Origin: Pleurostoma richardsiae
Lineage: Eukaryota; Ascomycota; Sordariomycetes; Calosphaeriales; Pleurostomataceae
Direction: 5' to 3'
Length of the DNA stretch: 64,000 nt
NCBI GenBank assembly: GCA_030052745.1
Contig: JANBVO010000017.1
Span: 1-64,000 of the forward strand
Shown: one piece after another, positions 37,283 to 48,792 of the stretch
Numbering within the stretch: position 1 is the stretch's first letter
How the letters are laid out: the number at the start of each line of letters is the position of its first letter
The notes under the pieces: model-generated
The model's database searches: none
Told to the model about the DNA's origin: nothing
The model's input: the letters and a program-made list of their open reading frames with translations, nothing else
Made by a program: the position numbers and the translations under genes

Positions 37283-38622
37283 TTGATGCGTGGGCATTAC
37301 ATTGCCGAGGAGTGTGGAACTGGGCTGCTGGCCGCCGAACGAGCTCATGCCGCTGATTACTGAGTGTCTCGCGTCAGTGCAAGGGACGAACTAGGATATC
37401 GTGTCTATCCACCGGATCAGGACCCGGAGGGTCCCTTGAACATGATGTTCACAGCACCTCAGATCGCGGGGAGGCAGTGCATCTAACGACGAAGTCTACA
37501 CGTCCGTTAGAGGCGGAATTCCGAGACTAGAAGTCCCGCCGAGCTCGCCGGGCAATCCTGGGAATAGATTCTGTCGAAGGAAGCTCATGAGAACATCGCC
37601 GGCCTCAAGTCACTACCTAAGTTATTGACAACGGGAGCTGGCCACCAAGAGCACTGGCCGAATGCTGCCGGCTATATATGAAGGCTGAGGTTCGCCTACG
37701 GTTTGCAGGTCATCACATGGATGGCAATCATGGAATGACGAAATGATAGTGGACGGCGCATCGCCGCTGCTGTGCGCCTCATGCTGAGCGCCTGGGTCTG
37801 GAAAAGCAGAAGTCAAGACGGTAGGAGTAGATACCAGTCGAGAAGTTAGAATGAAAATGGAAAAAGAATAAAGAAGAAAGTTTTAGCAAACACGGTCTGG
37901 GTTCGAACAGTGAACCAAGGCGAGTAGACGGGAGGCCAAAAAGAGAAGCTCGCCGGCTGGCCGGTCGAGCTCGTCTTCACTTCATCAGGCCCGGCCCTGG
38001 GATCTCAGCGTCCCAGGCTACTGCGCCCCCTTGCCCTTTCGAACTTTTGCGGGTATTGTTTTGCGGCTTGATTCCCTTCTCCCCAGCATGCGTCATGAGG
38101 GCGAGTGCGAAGGGGTGCCGTGTCTGAGGATCATAGGATGAAAGCTGTTTTCGAAGGAAGAGGATGTTGTTAAGCCGTTAGGCCACCGCGCTCCCCAGCT
38201 ACCTCACCGCTGTTGGGGAAATGACCTCTTCATTGGGTCAATAGGGTGCAGTCGAGGTCGGACGGTTGGCGCGTGTGTCGCGCGCGCGGTGACGACGAAC
38301 AGCTATGGGCTGCATGACTGCACGGCTGCACGGCTGCCAGCATGACCAAAGGAGAAAGAGGCAAACTATCGAATAGGACTGTATTGGCGAGTTCATCAAA
38401 TCATCTTCCACTGGTACGCTATCCAACTCCGTGTACGCACCGCCCATCGCACTTGACTTCGGCGGCAGCCAAGTCGCCGTGCATCATAGGAGAGCCTCAT
38501 TCAGAGAAACCGAATTTCAGACATAGATAACACATGCTCCCTTTCTCGTTCCATCGAAATCAAGAGACATCCCCGTCATCCCCTCCCGCTCCACTGCTGT
38601 ACCTACTCCGTCCATATATCAA
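37283..38622. other. Convergent intergenic region
   Basis: No protein gene is visible. On the minus strand a tRNA A-box-like sequence (at about 38175-38186) and a B-box-like GGGTTCGAAC-type sequence (37899-37908) lie some 290 bases apart. That spacing does not fit a tRNA, and I found no fold for another known RNA. Confidence 0.5.
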
Positions 38623-38799
38623 TCATAGAATGGTGCACGGGATCGGGATGCAGCAGCACTCGTAGCCGTCGCACTCAAGGCACTTGGTCTTGCCGCCGGT
38701 CGCCTCGGCCGGCTTGAGGATGCTCTCCACCGTCGAGACCGCGGCGCTGCCCGGGCCGTTGCGGTTGACGAGGGACGAGTGGGAGGAGGAGCACGCCAT
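38623..38799 (-). CDS. Small cysteine-rich protein with CaaX-like C-terminus (58 aa)
   Basis: A 58-codon frame starts with the ATG at 38799 (MACSSSHSSLVNRNGPGS). It has no signal peptide. The last 19 residues carry six cysteines: KCLECDGYECCCIPIPCTIL. The final four residues, CTIL, fit a CaaX prenylation box, with Leu favouring geranylgeranylation. The CCC just upstream could be palmitoylated, so a doubly lipidated membrane peptide is plausible (inference). Alternatively CxxC plus the other cysteines could bind metal. GC-rich third positions support coding. The length exceeds that of fungal a-type pheromone precursors, which I considered. It may have an unseen upstream exon. Confidence 0.6.
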   Translation of the reverse strand: MACSSSHSSLVNRNGPGSAAVSTVESILKPAEATGGKTKCLECDGYECCCIPIPCTIL

Positions 38800-39814
38800 A
38801 TCGCCGGTTCTTTTCTCTTTTCTGAGTCGTCCGGACGGATCTGTATATCCCCGTTACAAGCTGGGGCCCGATGATGTCAGCGGCGCTATAGTCGAAACGG
38901 GAGTCTGGGGTAACTATTAGATTCCCAGGGGGGGAAAAGCTGTAGAGAGTTCCCTCGTCATACCTGCGGAATATTGTTCTGGTAGTGGGAGTTGACAGAT
39001 AGAAGGCTAAGCTTTTCTGAAACGAAAGTGAGATGTGTCGGGGAAGAGAACGGGTTGGATTCTGTACAGAGGGCGTTAATGAAGAACAATAAATAGGGCG
39101 ACGGAGTCCTAATCCTTGCCTTGGTCCTGCATGAGATCCGGTATTCGTCATTAGTGGAGCTGCCGCCCCGGCTTGTGGTCCTCGTGGCCGGAAGCAAAGC
39201 CGGGCCTTCGGGACTCGCAATTGCACTCCTTCAAGATCACAATTTGATGCAGGACTTGATATAATATCGAGTGAATCTCCGTAGTTTCTCAAGGAATCAT
39301 CAGTAATTGGTCTGTCGCCGTTCAGAGCACAAAATGGTCTAGAACAGCTAGCTAGCTAGGCGTACCTAACTATGTTCCATACCCATACCATCCTTGCGAT
39401 ACAAGTTCCAGTCAGGCCCCAAAAAGCCGGCATGAGAGGTTGTTGTAGCCTCTAGCCGCGTCAGAGCCCATCCAGGTATCGCCAATCTTCCAAGGATGAT
39501 CATCATCCAGCTCCTTCCTCTACAGAGGAGACAGTGACCACCCTTCCGCACCAAATCCTTCCTGGTATCATGGCGGCATAGCCACAACAAAAGCAAACAG
39601 CAAAGCAAACAATACAGACCAAGGCCATCCAGTCAATATCTACTCGTCATCATGCTGTGCTCAGTGCAACAAAGCACAAGTCATCAGAAGCAAAGTTACC
39701 ACACGACGCTCTGTCGCATAGAGCCCAACACGGCATGTCCGCCGCCAAGATGGAGCTGTCCGGGAGGTGGAAGCAGCTCACTCAGAGTTGGAGAGGACAA
39801 GGACAATCGTCCGT
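38800..39814. other. Intergenic region between two minus-strand genes
   Basis: This holds the promoter and leader of the small cysteine-rich gene and the 3' flank of the dynamin-like gene. A long minus-strand frame (38675-39292) runs through it, but it overlaps the 58-residue gene in another frame and has no recognisable features. Confidence 0.55.
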
Positions 39815-42800
39815 CTAAGCACTACCGTCGAGCGTGTCGCCGATGTCGCTGTCCTCGTCTCCCTCGGCCATCGGGGTGTCGCTCTGCTCGTCCGCCGCCA
39901 TCACCGTCTCCTGCAGGTTGCGGATCTCCTCGATGGCGCGCTCAAACTTCTGGAGGTCGTTCTTGAGCTGGATGCGCTTGTCCGACGTCGCCTTCTCCTC
40001 CTCCATCAGGCGCTCGAAGATCGTAGGGTCTGCGTGTCACGAAGGCGGAGTCAGCAACTCTACGTCGATGGATGTAGTGCGGAGAAGAGGGAAAAGGAGG
40101 ACGAGTTAGCCACCAACTTACCACTATTGTTGATTAGGCCGAGCCGTTCATCGAGGTAGAAGTCGACAGACTGGACAATGTCGGGGAACAGCCCCGAGCT
40201 GACATGCATCGCGATACAGTCAATAAAGCGCATAGCTGCAGTCAGGAAGTATCCCCTAGCGTGCGAAGCCACGTCGATCTCCTCTTTATAAGGGTCGTCA
40301 CCCAGCTTGGCATCCTCCTCCAGATGCTTCTTGCGCTCCTTGTTCTGCGCCTCGACTGTCATCTTACCCCAGTCGGGCACGGTCTCGCGGGTCGTGTCAT
40401 TAATGTGCGCCTTCCACCGGAAGAAGTGGCGGCTCCTCTTGAGGATCTGCAGCTCGGTGTCGTAGTGGCGCTTGAAGGTCTCGTAGTCCGTGGTGTAGAT
40501 CTTCTCGCTCTCGAGACGGTACACGAGCATCATACGGTCGAGGACAACGTCGCGGTGGCTGTGCACAAACTCCTTAATGAACCGCTTGCACTCCTTGAAG
40601 ACCAGGCGCTTCTTCAGGTTCGAGAAGGCGTTGTCGAGGGCCCGGTCGAGCTCCCGCTGTAGGAGGCTGGTGATCTCCTGGAGGAAGGACTTTATCGGCT
40701 CGTTCCACAGGCGGATACCATCCATACTGAGGGATTCATAGACCTCGTATGGGATCTCGCCAGGCTTTCCCGGATCGCGGGCGGAGTCGAGCTTCTGCCG
40801 GATCATGGCGAGAGTCTTGCTGCTACTCTGTCGAACGTTCCGAGTCCTTGGCGTCTGAGGGGTGACGGGGGGAGGTGGCATGGTGAAGCTCCGGCCCTGG
40901 TCTTCCAGCTTCACACCGTTCGCGCCACGTCGCCGCTGGGTGACCGGAGTCTGCGATTCAAAGCTCTCGTCGAAGGTCTGGCGGCGCTTCGCCGACAAGC
41001 TAGGGGAGCTGGTCATGGTCACGACCGACTCCGCATCGGTCAGGTCGATGGCGGCCGAAGCGTCCGGACGGTCCATCTTAAATCCATCAGGCATGACGAC
41101 AAACTTCGGCTTTAAATCAAGGACATCCTTCTTGAAGCGGTCCGAACATGGACGCCAGACATTGATAAAAGGTTTGCCCGTGATCCGAGCCTTCACAGCC
41201 GCAGCGAACTCCATAAGACTCCTGCGGACTTCTAACTCGGGATTCTGGGGGCGCTCTGGGAGGCGGCTGAGGTGGTCCTTGATGTTGTTCAGCTTCGAGT
41301 TGAGCTTCTGCTGGACCTCGGGAAGGCTATAGTTACCGTTAGCACGGGTCTACATGACATATCGTCTGAAAGCGCAGAGCTCACCTCTTAGAGAACTCGT
41401 GGCCCAACTTCTGAGACAAGAATCTCACCAAGCAATCGACTCCACATCTGTCATCAAAGGCCTCAAATTCGAGCGGCCAGACGCTACCCTGGAGCTGGCG
41501 ATTGAAAAAGGCCTCCTCGGCGGCATGTTGCTTGCTAAGGGCCTGCTGGGGTGTACGAGACGTTATGTAGTACCCGAGCCCCACCATGTGCTGAGTGCCC
41601 TCGAGCATGGCCAGCCACTGCGAGTGACCAGCGCGGGGCAGCAGATCTGCTTTGGTCATGACCCCAATCGTCCGGTCTTGAGCACGTAGCTGACGGATGA
41701 TGGTGAAGGCGGATGATGTCTCGGGGTCCACGTTCATCGGGACTGCCCAGAGGATCATGGCCTTGCTGTGAGAGATGTACTCCCGGGTCAGATTCTCGAC
41801 GACCTTGACGAGATATTGGTCTCGCTCATGTCTAGCATTACGGAAGACGCCGGGAAGATCGTAGAAGCTAAGGTCAGGCAGACCACGGCCCTTGATCTCG
41901 AGCGACACGGTGTTGGGGCTGAACTTGGCCTCAGTAGCTCTCTCCGCTGCAGATAGGCGCTCTTCCTCTAGGGCCGGATCAAGCTCGTCTGGATTTCTCT
42001 CACTGCGGCCCAGGGGAATGAACTGCTCATGAGGATGGTTATGATTCAGGATGGCGACTTGCGCCCATCGCACAATGTTCTCGATCGAATCAATGCCCCT
42101 GTCTTCATCTTCATTCCGGTAGGAAATGGTCTTGAACTCCTTGATCTCCCTGGGCTGCTTGACCCAAGGTGGAAACGGATTATCCTCTGTGACATCGGCC
42201 TCGGTGATGGGTTCGTTGCCTGATGCCGCAAAGGCATAGTCCTGTTGCAGAGAAATGCGGCACGACTCTTGGTCGCTGGAAGAAAGTCGGATATGGATGG
42301 GGCATCGAGTGCAGACACCGTCGCTCCGAGGCAAATTCAGGTGAGCAATAGCCGACATCAAACTAGATTTTCCAGATGACTGATCGCCGACTAGCACGAG
42401 CTCGGGGAGGTTCGTGATGTGCTGAATTCCAAGGGCATGTAGTCTGCCCAGAGTGTTGTTGAAGGACTTGAGATGACGTCCAATATCTTTAAGAATCCGG
42501 GAAATATCGTCCTGTCCGCCAGGGTTCATAGGCACAGGCTCATCTTCTTCGGGCGGTGGCTTGATCCTCGTGCGAACCTCCATAAGGATTACACCTTCAT
42601 CATCGTCTTGCGCATCAGAGGAGGCAGCATTCTGATGCTGCAGCATGTGAGAGTCCACAGTCGCTGGTTCTCGTGTTAGGACCGTTACAGAGATCAGCTT
42701 GGGTCAGACTTACGAGCACCGGAGCGGCGACCGCGATTCGTCGACGCCGTTTCCACATCACTCGACGTGTAGTCAGTTAGTCGCTGGCGTCTTGGTGTCG

Positions 42801-42891
42801 TCGGCACCGGGCGTGGCACGCTGGCAGACACCGAGGAGAGAGGAGGCGACTGTCTCCGACCTGCCTCGGATTTGATTTTACCGCGACCCAT
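39815..42891 (-). CDS. Dynamin-like large GTPase, Mx-like fungal type (958 aa)
   Basis: Four exons (42714-42891, 41385-42663, 40122-41326, 39815-40029) give a 958-residue GTPase. The dynamin G domain has all signature motifs: P-loop GDQSSGKSS at about 152-160, switch I Thr at about 179 (CTRCP), DLPG at about 328-331 and TKAD at about 396-399. The basic N-terminus is short. The middle and effector-like C-terminal region is helical, interrupted by a disordered Ser/Pro insert (about 560-640), and ends in a coiled coil and an acidic tail. No PH domain or membrane-spanning segment is seen, so it resembles Mx-type and other fungal dynamin-like proteins rather than Vps1 or Dnm1. Membrane remodelling is the family role; its target membrane is unknown. 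Confidence 0.82.
40030..40121 (-). other. Intron 3 of the dynamin-like gene
   Basis: This 92-bp intron has a GTAAGT donor and CACGCAG acceptor. Phase 1 joins ...GLINNS to DPTIFERL. Confidence 0.8.
41327..41384 (-). other. Intron 2 of the dynamin-like gene
   Basis: This 58-bp intron has a GTGAGC donor, a GCTAACG branch site and an ACTATAG acceptor. Phase 2 joins ...HEFSK to SLPEVQQKL. Confidence 0.85.
42664..42713 (-). other. Intron 1 of the dynamin-like gene
   Basis: This 50-bp intron has a perfect GTAAGT donor, a CCTAACAC branch site and an ACCAG acceptor, in phase 1. Confidence 0.82.
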
Positions 42892-44261
42892 GATGCGTTT
42901 GTAGCAGTATTTGTACTGCAGCTGTGGCGTGTAGAAGGGGATGGCGGAGGAGAGCGGGCTTTATACTAGCAAGGACCGTTTTCCGAGAAGGTAAAACAGC
43001 AAGGCAGCAGTGATAGGGTCGCGTCAATAACCTCGGGGAAGTTATTGAAGAAGCGGCCTGTTGACTTGCCTCAACCGCTGCGCCCCATGCGAAGCGATAG
43101 GGATGTTGTTGCAGGCAGGATGAGAGGGAAGGACGAGGAAGAGAAGGTGAGAGAGACGGAAGTTGAGACGGGCGAGGGGAGGACAGAGAGAGAAGAGGGA
43201 GAAGGTGAGGTGAGATGAGCCCGAGGTGGGAAGTCCTTGATATGGAATTGGTGCGAAGCGGCACCTCAAGCAAGACCTCTCGGTGAACTCAGTCTGAGGT
43301 TGGCAATTGTTAGGCTGCGAGGTGAAGTTACACGCCTTCCTTACCAAAACTAATCAGGCAGAGGAGGGAGCGAGGTGCAGGAGAGCTGCAACACTTTGGC
43401 GCTCGAGGGGGCTGGGAAAAGGTGGGGAGCAGCTTCAGGGGGTGCCTGGCTCTCGAGGTTGCACGCAGATTCACGGCCACACAGCCAAATTTGTACGGCG
43501 GACCGTGAACGCCTGTGAATCCTCGGAGACTTCGGCGCCTGGGCGCCAAAAGCAATGGCAACAAGGTCGAAATGCTTGCAGCGCAGTAAGAGATACCATG
43601 AGAGAACCTGTGCTCACTTGACGCCTGAATCGAACTTGAACCGACTGACACCTGAGGCCGAGGCCGAGACCTACTATTATTGCTGAGATATTCTTCGCCT
43701 TGCATTGTTGGCTATTGCGACGAGCGCTGCGGGAATGCTGGACTTCGCTTGGAGCCCAGAGCTGATCCCTACTGCCGCCGGGAGTGCCAATTGCATAGCA
43801 CAGGGTAGTTATGGAGTCAATTTGTCGACGGTGAGTGTCGTGATAATAGACCTCAGCGTGGGCCAAGAGGCAAGCAACGTACAGAGAGTATGGAGTCTGA
43901 AGTACTCCTGTAGGTACTCCATCGGATACCGGCGCCTTTTAATCCGATTTTAACTCTAAGCCGACCCGCCTCGACCCCTTGCATACGAGAGGTACGTACC
44001 TCTCTGCCCTCAGTCTGCTGTCCCTTTTGCTACCTTTCCTAGTGCGAGGGTACTCCGTAGAGTGACTAGCAGGTGAAAGTCCGGGGTCCTTTCTCCAAAA
44101 ATAATAGTCGCCCAATCGCCAGGACGACAACCACCACGCTCTTTAGGGTCGCAGTCCAAACCCACGCTCCTTTCACCTTTCACCGACAGAGACATCCTCC
44201 TCGTACACGCACCCTCTCCGCAGAGAACCCGACCAATCGCACCCGATTCAAGCCCGCAATC
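42892..44261. other. Divergent intergenic region with a polypurine tract
   Basis: This 1.37 kb separates two divergent start codons. From about 43110 to 43215 the plus strand is nearly all purine, so the minus strand, which is the leader side of the dynamin-like gene, is pyrimidine-rich. No exon is visible. Confidence 0.6.
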
Positions 44262-45832
44262 ATGTCTCTCCAGATCCCTCACAGGGAGAAGCAGGCCAAC
44301 GGCGCCTCTCATGGCGCCACGAAGGCCGTCATTCTGGTGGGCGCATCCGTGTCCCCTGACGTCGTTCTCCGCCAAGCCAGGCGTGAGGACACGCTTCACG
44401 TCCATGCCCAAGCTGACAATATCTTCACAGGTCGGAGGTCCCTCTCGAGGAACTCGGTTCCGCCCTCTCTCCCTCGATGTTCCCAAGGTTCGTCTGCCCC
44501 ATCTGCCATGAATTCTATCTCGAGTGCAAAAGACACTTGTTGACACGCTGTTGTCTCGTCTGGACAGCCCCTCTTCCCAGTCGCAGGCCACCCCATCATC
44601 TGGCACTGCCTGACTGCCATTGAGAAAGTGCCCTCGATCCACGAGGTCTGCATGATCGGCTACTACGACGAGTCTGTCTTCCGCGACTTCATCCGCGACG
44701 CTGCCGCCCACTTCCCCCACCTGTCCATCAAATACCTGCGCGAGTACGAGGCTCTGGGCACCGCCGGCGGTCTGTACCACTTCCGCGATGCCATCCTCAA
44801 GGGCCGCCCCGAGCGTATCTTCGTCCTCAACTCCGACGTTTGCTGCTCTTTCCCCCTCAACGAGATGCTCAAGCTCTCCACCGAGAAGGACGCTGAGGCT
44901 GTTATCCTCGGCACCCGCGTTAGCAACGAAGCTGCCACCAACTTTGGTTGCATCGTCAGCGATAGCCACACTCGCCGCGTGCTGCACTACGTCGAGAAGC
45001 CTGAGGGCCACATTAGCAACCTGATCAACTGCGGTGTCTACCTGTTCAGCACCGAGGCAATCTTCCCCTCCATCCGCACCGCCATCAAGCGCCGCACCGA
45101 TCGCCCTGCCCGCCTCGTCAGCTACCCCAGCTCTGACAACCTCGAGAACTCCTTCATCCTGGACCACGATGACGACGACGACGAGAGCAAGAACCAGATC
45201 ATCCGCCTTGAGCAGGACATCCTCAGCGACATGGCCGACAACAAGCAGTTCTTCGTCTACGAGACCAAGGACTTCTGGCGCCAGATCAAGACCGCCGGCT
45301 CTGCTGTCCCGGCCAATGCCCTTTACCTCCAGAAAGCATGGCAGAACGGATCCAAGGAGCTGGCGGCCCCCTCGGCTAACATCATCCCTCCTGTCTTCAT
45401 CCATCCCACTGCTCACGTCGACCCGACCGCCAAGCTTGGCCCCAACGTATCCATTGGCGAGAATGTCACTATCGGTCCCGGCGCTCGCATCAAGGAGTCT
45501 ATCGTCCTCGAGGACTCCGAGATCAAGCATGACGCCTGCGTGCTGTACTCGATCATTGGCTGGAACAGCCGCGTGGGTGCGTGGGCCCGCGTCGAGGGCA
45601 CGCCTACCCCGGTCACGAGCCACACCACTAGCATCGTCAAGAATGGCGTCAAGGTTCAGGCTATCACTATTCTTGGCAAGGAGTGCGGCGTCGGAGATGA
45701 GGTGCGGGTGCAGAACTGCGTCTGCTTGCCGTACAAGGAGCTGAGACGGGTAAGATACATGAATATCCGCCCAGTCTAGATATACTTATGCTGACTGTTT
45801 CCCAGGATGTTGCCAACGAGGTTATTATGTGA
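44262..45832 (+). CDS. GDP-mannose pyrophosphorylase alpha-type (GMPPA-like) protein (446 aa)
   Basis: Four exons (44262-44336, 44431-44487, 44568-45749, 45806-45832) give a nucleotidyltransferase fold followed by a left-handed beta-helix. The signature loop across the first two splices reads [31 protein letters not shown]. Two extra residues in the glycine loop mark it as GMPPA-type rather than the catalytic GMPPB/Mpg1 enzyme. In animals GMPPA is an allosteric sensor that binds GDP-mannose and restrains GMPPB, and a similar role here is inference. Other hallmarks are YEALGTAGGLYHFRDAI, FVLNSDVCCSFP, YVEKPEGHISNLINCGVYLF and hexapeptide repeats at about 330-440 (IHPTAHVDPTAKLGPNVSIG). The tiny last exon adds DVANEVIM, as in the family. 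Confidence 0.88.
44337..44430 (+). other. Intron 1 of the GMPPA-like gene
   Basis: This 94-bp intron has a GTGGGC donor and CTTCACAG acceptor in phase 0. Splicing rebuilds the glycine-rich [10 protein letters not shown] loop. Confidence 0.82.
44488..44567 (+). other. Intron 2 of the GMPPA-like gene
   Basis: This 80-bp intron has a GTTCGT donor and GGACAG acceptor. It joins LDVPK to PLFPVAG. Confidence 0.85.
45750..45805 (+). other. Intron 3 of the GMPPA-like gene
   Basis: This 56-bp intron has a GTAAGA donor, a GCTGAC branch and a TTTCCCAG acceptor. The exon after it encodes only eight residues and the stop. Confidence 0.85.
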
Positions 45833-47187
45833 GAAGTTGACCGGCATGGTAAAAGGACACGCATGCCCAACTCATCCTGCTTCTTTCTGCGCGTAATAAG
45901 AGCAATCTGGCATCAGGAATGGAAAATATCGAGGGCTTTTCTCCTCATAGATAGGCAAAAACGAGTGATATCCCAAGCAATGTTGAGCAGTGCCAGAACA
46001 GACGTGCCTCTTGTTAGTTAAGCTGAATACCCTCTCCATTGTCCAAACTTGCAAGTACCCTCGGTTACAGATGAATATAGCGTATGGAGGAGTGAAATAT
46101 TTGCTCCGACCAAGAAGCTGCTTACGGTGCCCGCGCAAGACAGCCTTGCGTGACTCTAGTATAGAGTGAGGCACCAGTGAAGAACGCCCTTTCAGTAACG
46201 ACACTTTATCGTCATGTCCAGAGAGTCCGTGTATACATACAATTTCGGTAGCATACATATAGGGGCACACCACCTTGTTTACAAGGTCAAGCTGGGGGCT
46301 ATAAGACAGTTCGTCCTACCTTACCGGCGAGGCTGTGAAGTTTCGGTGTCCCTGTGAAATGGGTTTCTTTCGTGCTACACAGAGAGGGCTTCCGGTATCG
46401 AATCTGATAGGACGCCCGATATGCAGCCTTGAACCGCTTTTAGCTATCCGCTCTTCATACACACCGGCCCGACTACGAGTCGTGAGATAGACAGCTTGAC
46501 TTACCAGCCATATGGCCACATCAGGCGGTTTACTGTTTGGTCAAAAGCGACCTCCCTTTTCTCGTGAGAGGCTGCTCTCTCACGACTGAGGATAGACTGG
46601 CGGGACAGTCGAAGATCGCCGAACACGGCGGCGAGACTGAGGATATCGAGGCAGTGGACTTCTCATCCCGCCGCGAATCACCGAGATATCTGCTCGTTCG
46701 AGTAGGAAGGCGTAGAAGGTCCGAGGATTCAATCCCACCCGGCTTTTTACGCGCAGCCTCGAGACAGAAAGGTAGATCAACAAGAAACGCAACGCGTAGA
46801 TCCGCGAAGCCAAGCGAACCCAGCCTCAACAACCAGCTCCAACGCGAACTATAACCCAGCTTCATCTAGCCTTCCTGGAAATCATATTTCATCTGGAGCT
46901 AGGACACGATAAAGTCAATTACAGAGTTCAACGGAAGAAAAGAAGTCGACACTGCACGAGGACAGTACGTTCAGCACATCATCGCACAGTCAAGCTCCTC
47001 CGTAGGCCGTTGATCTGTCGAAGGCCTCGAGACTCAGTCTCACGATCTTGGGAAAGCGCAACATCTTTTCTCTCCGTCTTCACTCACTTCACTTCTCTCC
47101 GAGTCCGTATTTCGCACTGCGCATCGTCAAATTTCCTGTACGAGGTTGTTATGATCCCCACGTTCGTCGAAAAAGCAACGAGGCAAC
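45833..47187. other. Intergenic region between two plus-strand genes
   Basis: This holds the 3' flank of the GMPPA-like gene and the promoter of the gene at 47188. A T-arm-like sequence followed by TTTTT occurs near 46725-46747 but has no matching acceptor stem. I see no gene. Confidence 0.5.
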
Positions 47188-48792
47188 ATGGCAGAGATGG
47201 AAGAGGAGAATTCTGAGGCGGCGCCTCCCGAGTCTGTCCACGACCAAACGAATTCTGACATTCCGTTCGATGGCGATGATACCCTGGATACACTGTTTCA
47301 GGATACCGTCATGGTTGAGAGTTCCACTGAGACCGACAGTACCCTCATCACGATCCCAAGCTCGCAACACCCCATCGACCATGACAGCCCAGCCGCTATC
47401 AACGCTCAGATCATCCTCAAGCTGCTCCACGTTGAGAACTGGATCACCATCATGGGATACTCCGACAGCGTGGCCTACATCCTCAGACAGACGAGCCGCT
47501 TCTTCCTCGGCCTGCGCCCTCACCAGGACCTCCGCCGCAACGCCTGGGACCCGACGCGACCCATCCGTATAGCTCTCTCGCCCTTCCCCCTCACCTGCCC
47601 CATCGAGATCGCCGCCATGCTGCCCGGCCTGGAGGGACAGGCTTTCTGCGCGCCGTGCCTGGCTGTCCGCCGGTCTGAGGAGTACGACAACCGCAGGGAC
47701 GCGCTGTCGGAGATGCTGGACTGCACCGGCTGCAGGAAGAAGCACCCGGCGATCCTGTTCTCGGAGCCGCAGCGGCGCAAAGCCAAGAGACGATGCATCG
47801 GCTGGGAGGGACATGTCTCGCTCTGCGAGCACGTCAAGGTCAAGTGGCAGGACGTCATCCAGATGAACCAGCAGCAGCAGCCCATGTGGAAGATCTGCGA
47901 CCACGAATCGCACCGTGAAACCACCGCATCCACATCGACCGAAGAAGGCGAGAGAGAGAGCACAGCAGCAGACTCCTTCACTCCTCACTCCCCGCCCGCG
48001 GTCGCCATCATACCCCTGCCCCCCTACGTCGGCCCCCGGGTGTACGGCGTCATCCCGCCCACGACGTCCGTCCGCCTCATATGGGGCGTCGCCGCCTTCG
48101 ACCTCCCGGCCAACGAGGTCATCACCGCCGCCGCCCTGCAGGCCAAGCTCGCCGCGCTCGCCCCGCGCGCCACCGTCTCGCCGTGCCCGCACCTCTCCCT
48201 CGCCGACGGCAGCCTCCTGCGCCCCTTCGACCCCATCTACTGCAGCTGCCTGGGCGCCAACCTGCCCCTCTGGCACCGCACCGCCAGCTGCCACCGCGGC
48301 CGCGCCGACCCGCGCGAGTGCTGCCTGTGCCGCAGCCTCAACGCGAACGCCTACCGCGGCGGCGACGCCGTCGTCGAGGGGTTCCTGCCGCTGGGCGCCG
48401 GCGGCGCGCAGCTGTCGCGGCACGCGGCGTCGTGCACGGACTGCCTCGCGCACTACCGCTGGAAGAGGGAGGGGCCGGCAGGCGGCACGGTGGCGCTGCA
48501 CTTCGAGCAGGAGGTCCACCTGCGGATGCTGGGCCCCACGGAGGAGTCCTGGCTGCAGGCCCTGGACCCGGCGTCGTACGGCCGGGGCGCGGACCCCGCG
48601 GGGGAGAACATGTTCTGGTGCGGCGGGGAGATGTGCGCGACGGGATACCGCGGCAGAGCGTGGCGCCGACTGGTCAGCCAGATTACCGCGGGGAAGCAGC
48701 GGCCGAGATACGGCGCCAACAAGGAGGGCGAGGGTGAGAATCCTCGCAAGAAGGAAGGCGACGACTCGAACTCGGAGCCTAAGGATAGCTGA
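47188..48792 (+). CDS. Hypothetical cysteine-rich fungal protein (534 aa)
   Basis: One exon starts with the ATG at 47188 (MAEMEEENSEAAPPES). The N-terminal 75 residues are acidic and disordered. Then KLLHVENWITIMGYSDSVAYILRQTSRFFLGLR resembles the helical fungal modules found in F-box-like proteins. Two cysteine clusters follow, CAPCLAVRR...CTGCRKKHPAILFS (about 155-193) and CSCLGANLP...CHRGRADPRECCLC (about 352-382), with more cysteine and histidine beyond. These may bind zinc (inference). The C-terminus is charged. I recognise no named family. Third-position GC is very high in the second half, which is why long antisense frames appear opposite it. Confidence 0.7.
   Translation: MAEMEEENSEAAPPESVHDQTNSDIPFDGDDTLDTLFQDTVMVESSTETDSTLITIPSSQHPIDHDSPAAINAQIILKLLHVENWITIMGYSDSVAYILRQTSRFFLGLRPHQDLRRNAWDPTRPIRIALSPFPLTCPIEIAAMLPGLEGQAFCAPCLAVRRSEEYDNRRDALSEMLDCTGCRKKHPAILFSEPQRRKAKRRCIGWEGHVSLCEHVKVKWQDVIQMNQQQQPMWKICDHESHRETTASTSTEEGERESTAADSFTPHSPPAVAIIPLPPYVGPRVYGVIPPTTSVRLIWGVAAFDLPANEVITAAALQAKLAALAPRATVSPCPHLSLADGSLLRPFDPIYCSCLGANLPLWHRTASCHRGRADPRECCLCRSLNANAYRGGDAVVEGFLPLGAGGAQLSRHAASCTDCLAHYRWKREGPAGGTVALHFEQEVHLRMLGPTEESWLQALDPASYGRGADPAGENMFWCGGEMCATGYRGRAWRRLVSQITAGKQRPRYGANKEGEGENPRKKEGDDSNSEPKDS

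Noticed and set aside
37899-38186. Pol III A-box-like and B-box-like sequences on the minus strand
   Set aside because: They are about 290 bases apart, no acceptor or anticodon stem forms, and none of the conserved motifs of SRP RNA, RNase P RNA or U6 is present.
44010-45623. 537-codon open frame on the minus strand
   Set aside because: It is antisense to the GMPPA-like gene. GC-biased third positions keep the opposite frame free of stops, and it carries no domain while the plus strand is conserved throughout.
46669-46747. tRNA-like 3' end (T-arm-like sequence followed by TTTTT)
   Set aside because: No complementary 5' acceptor strand lies about 70 bases upstream, and the G before TTC that the B-box requires is replaced by A.
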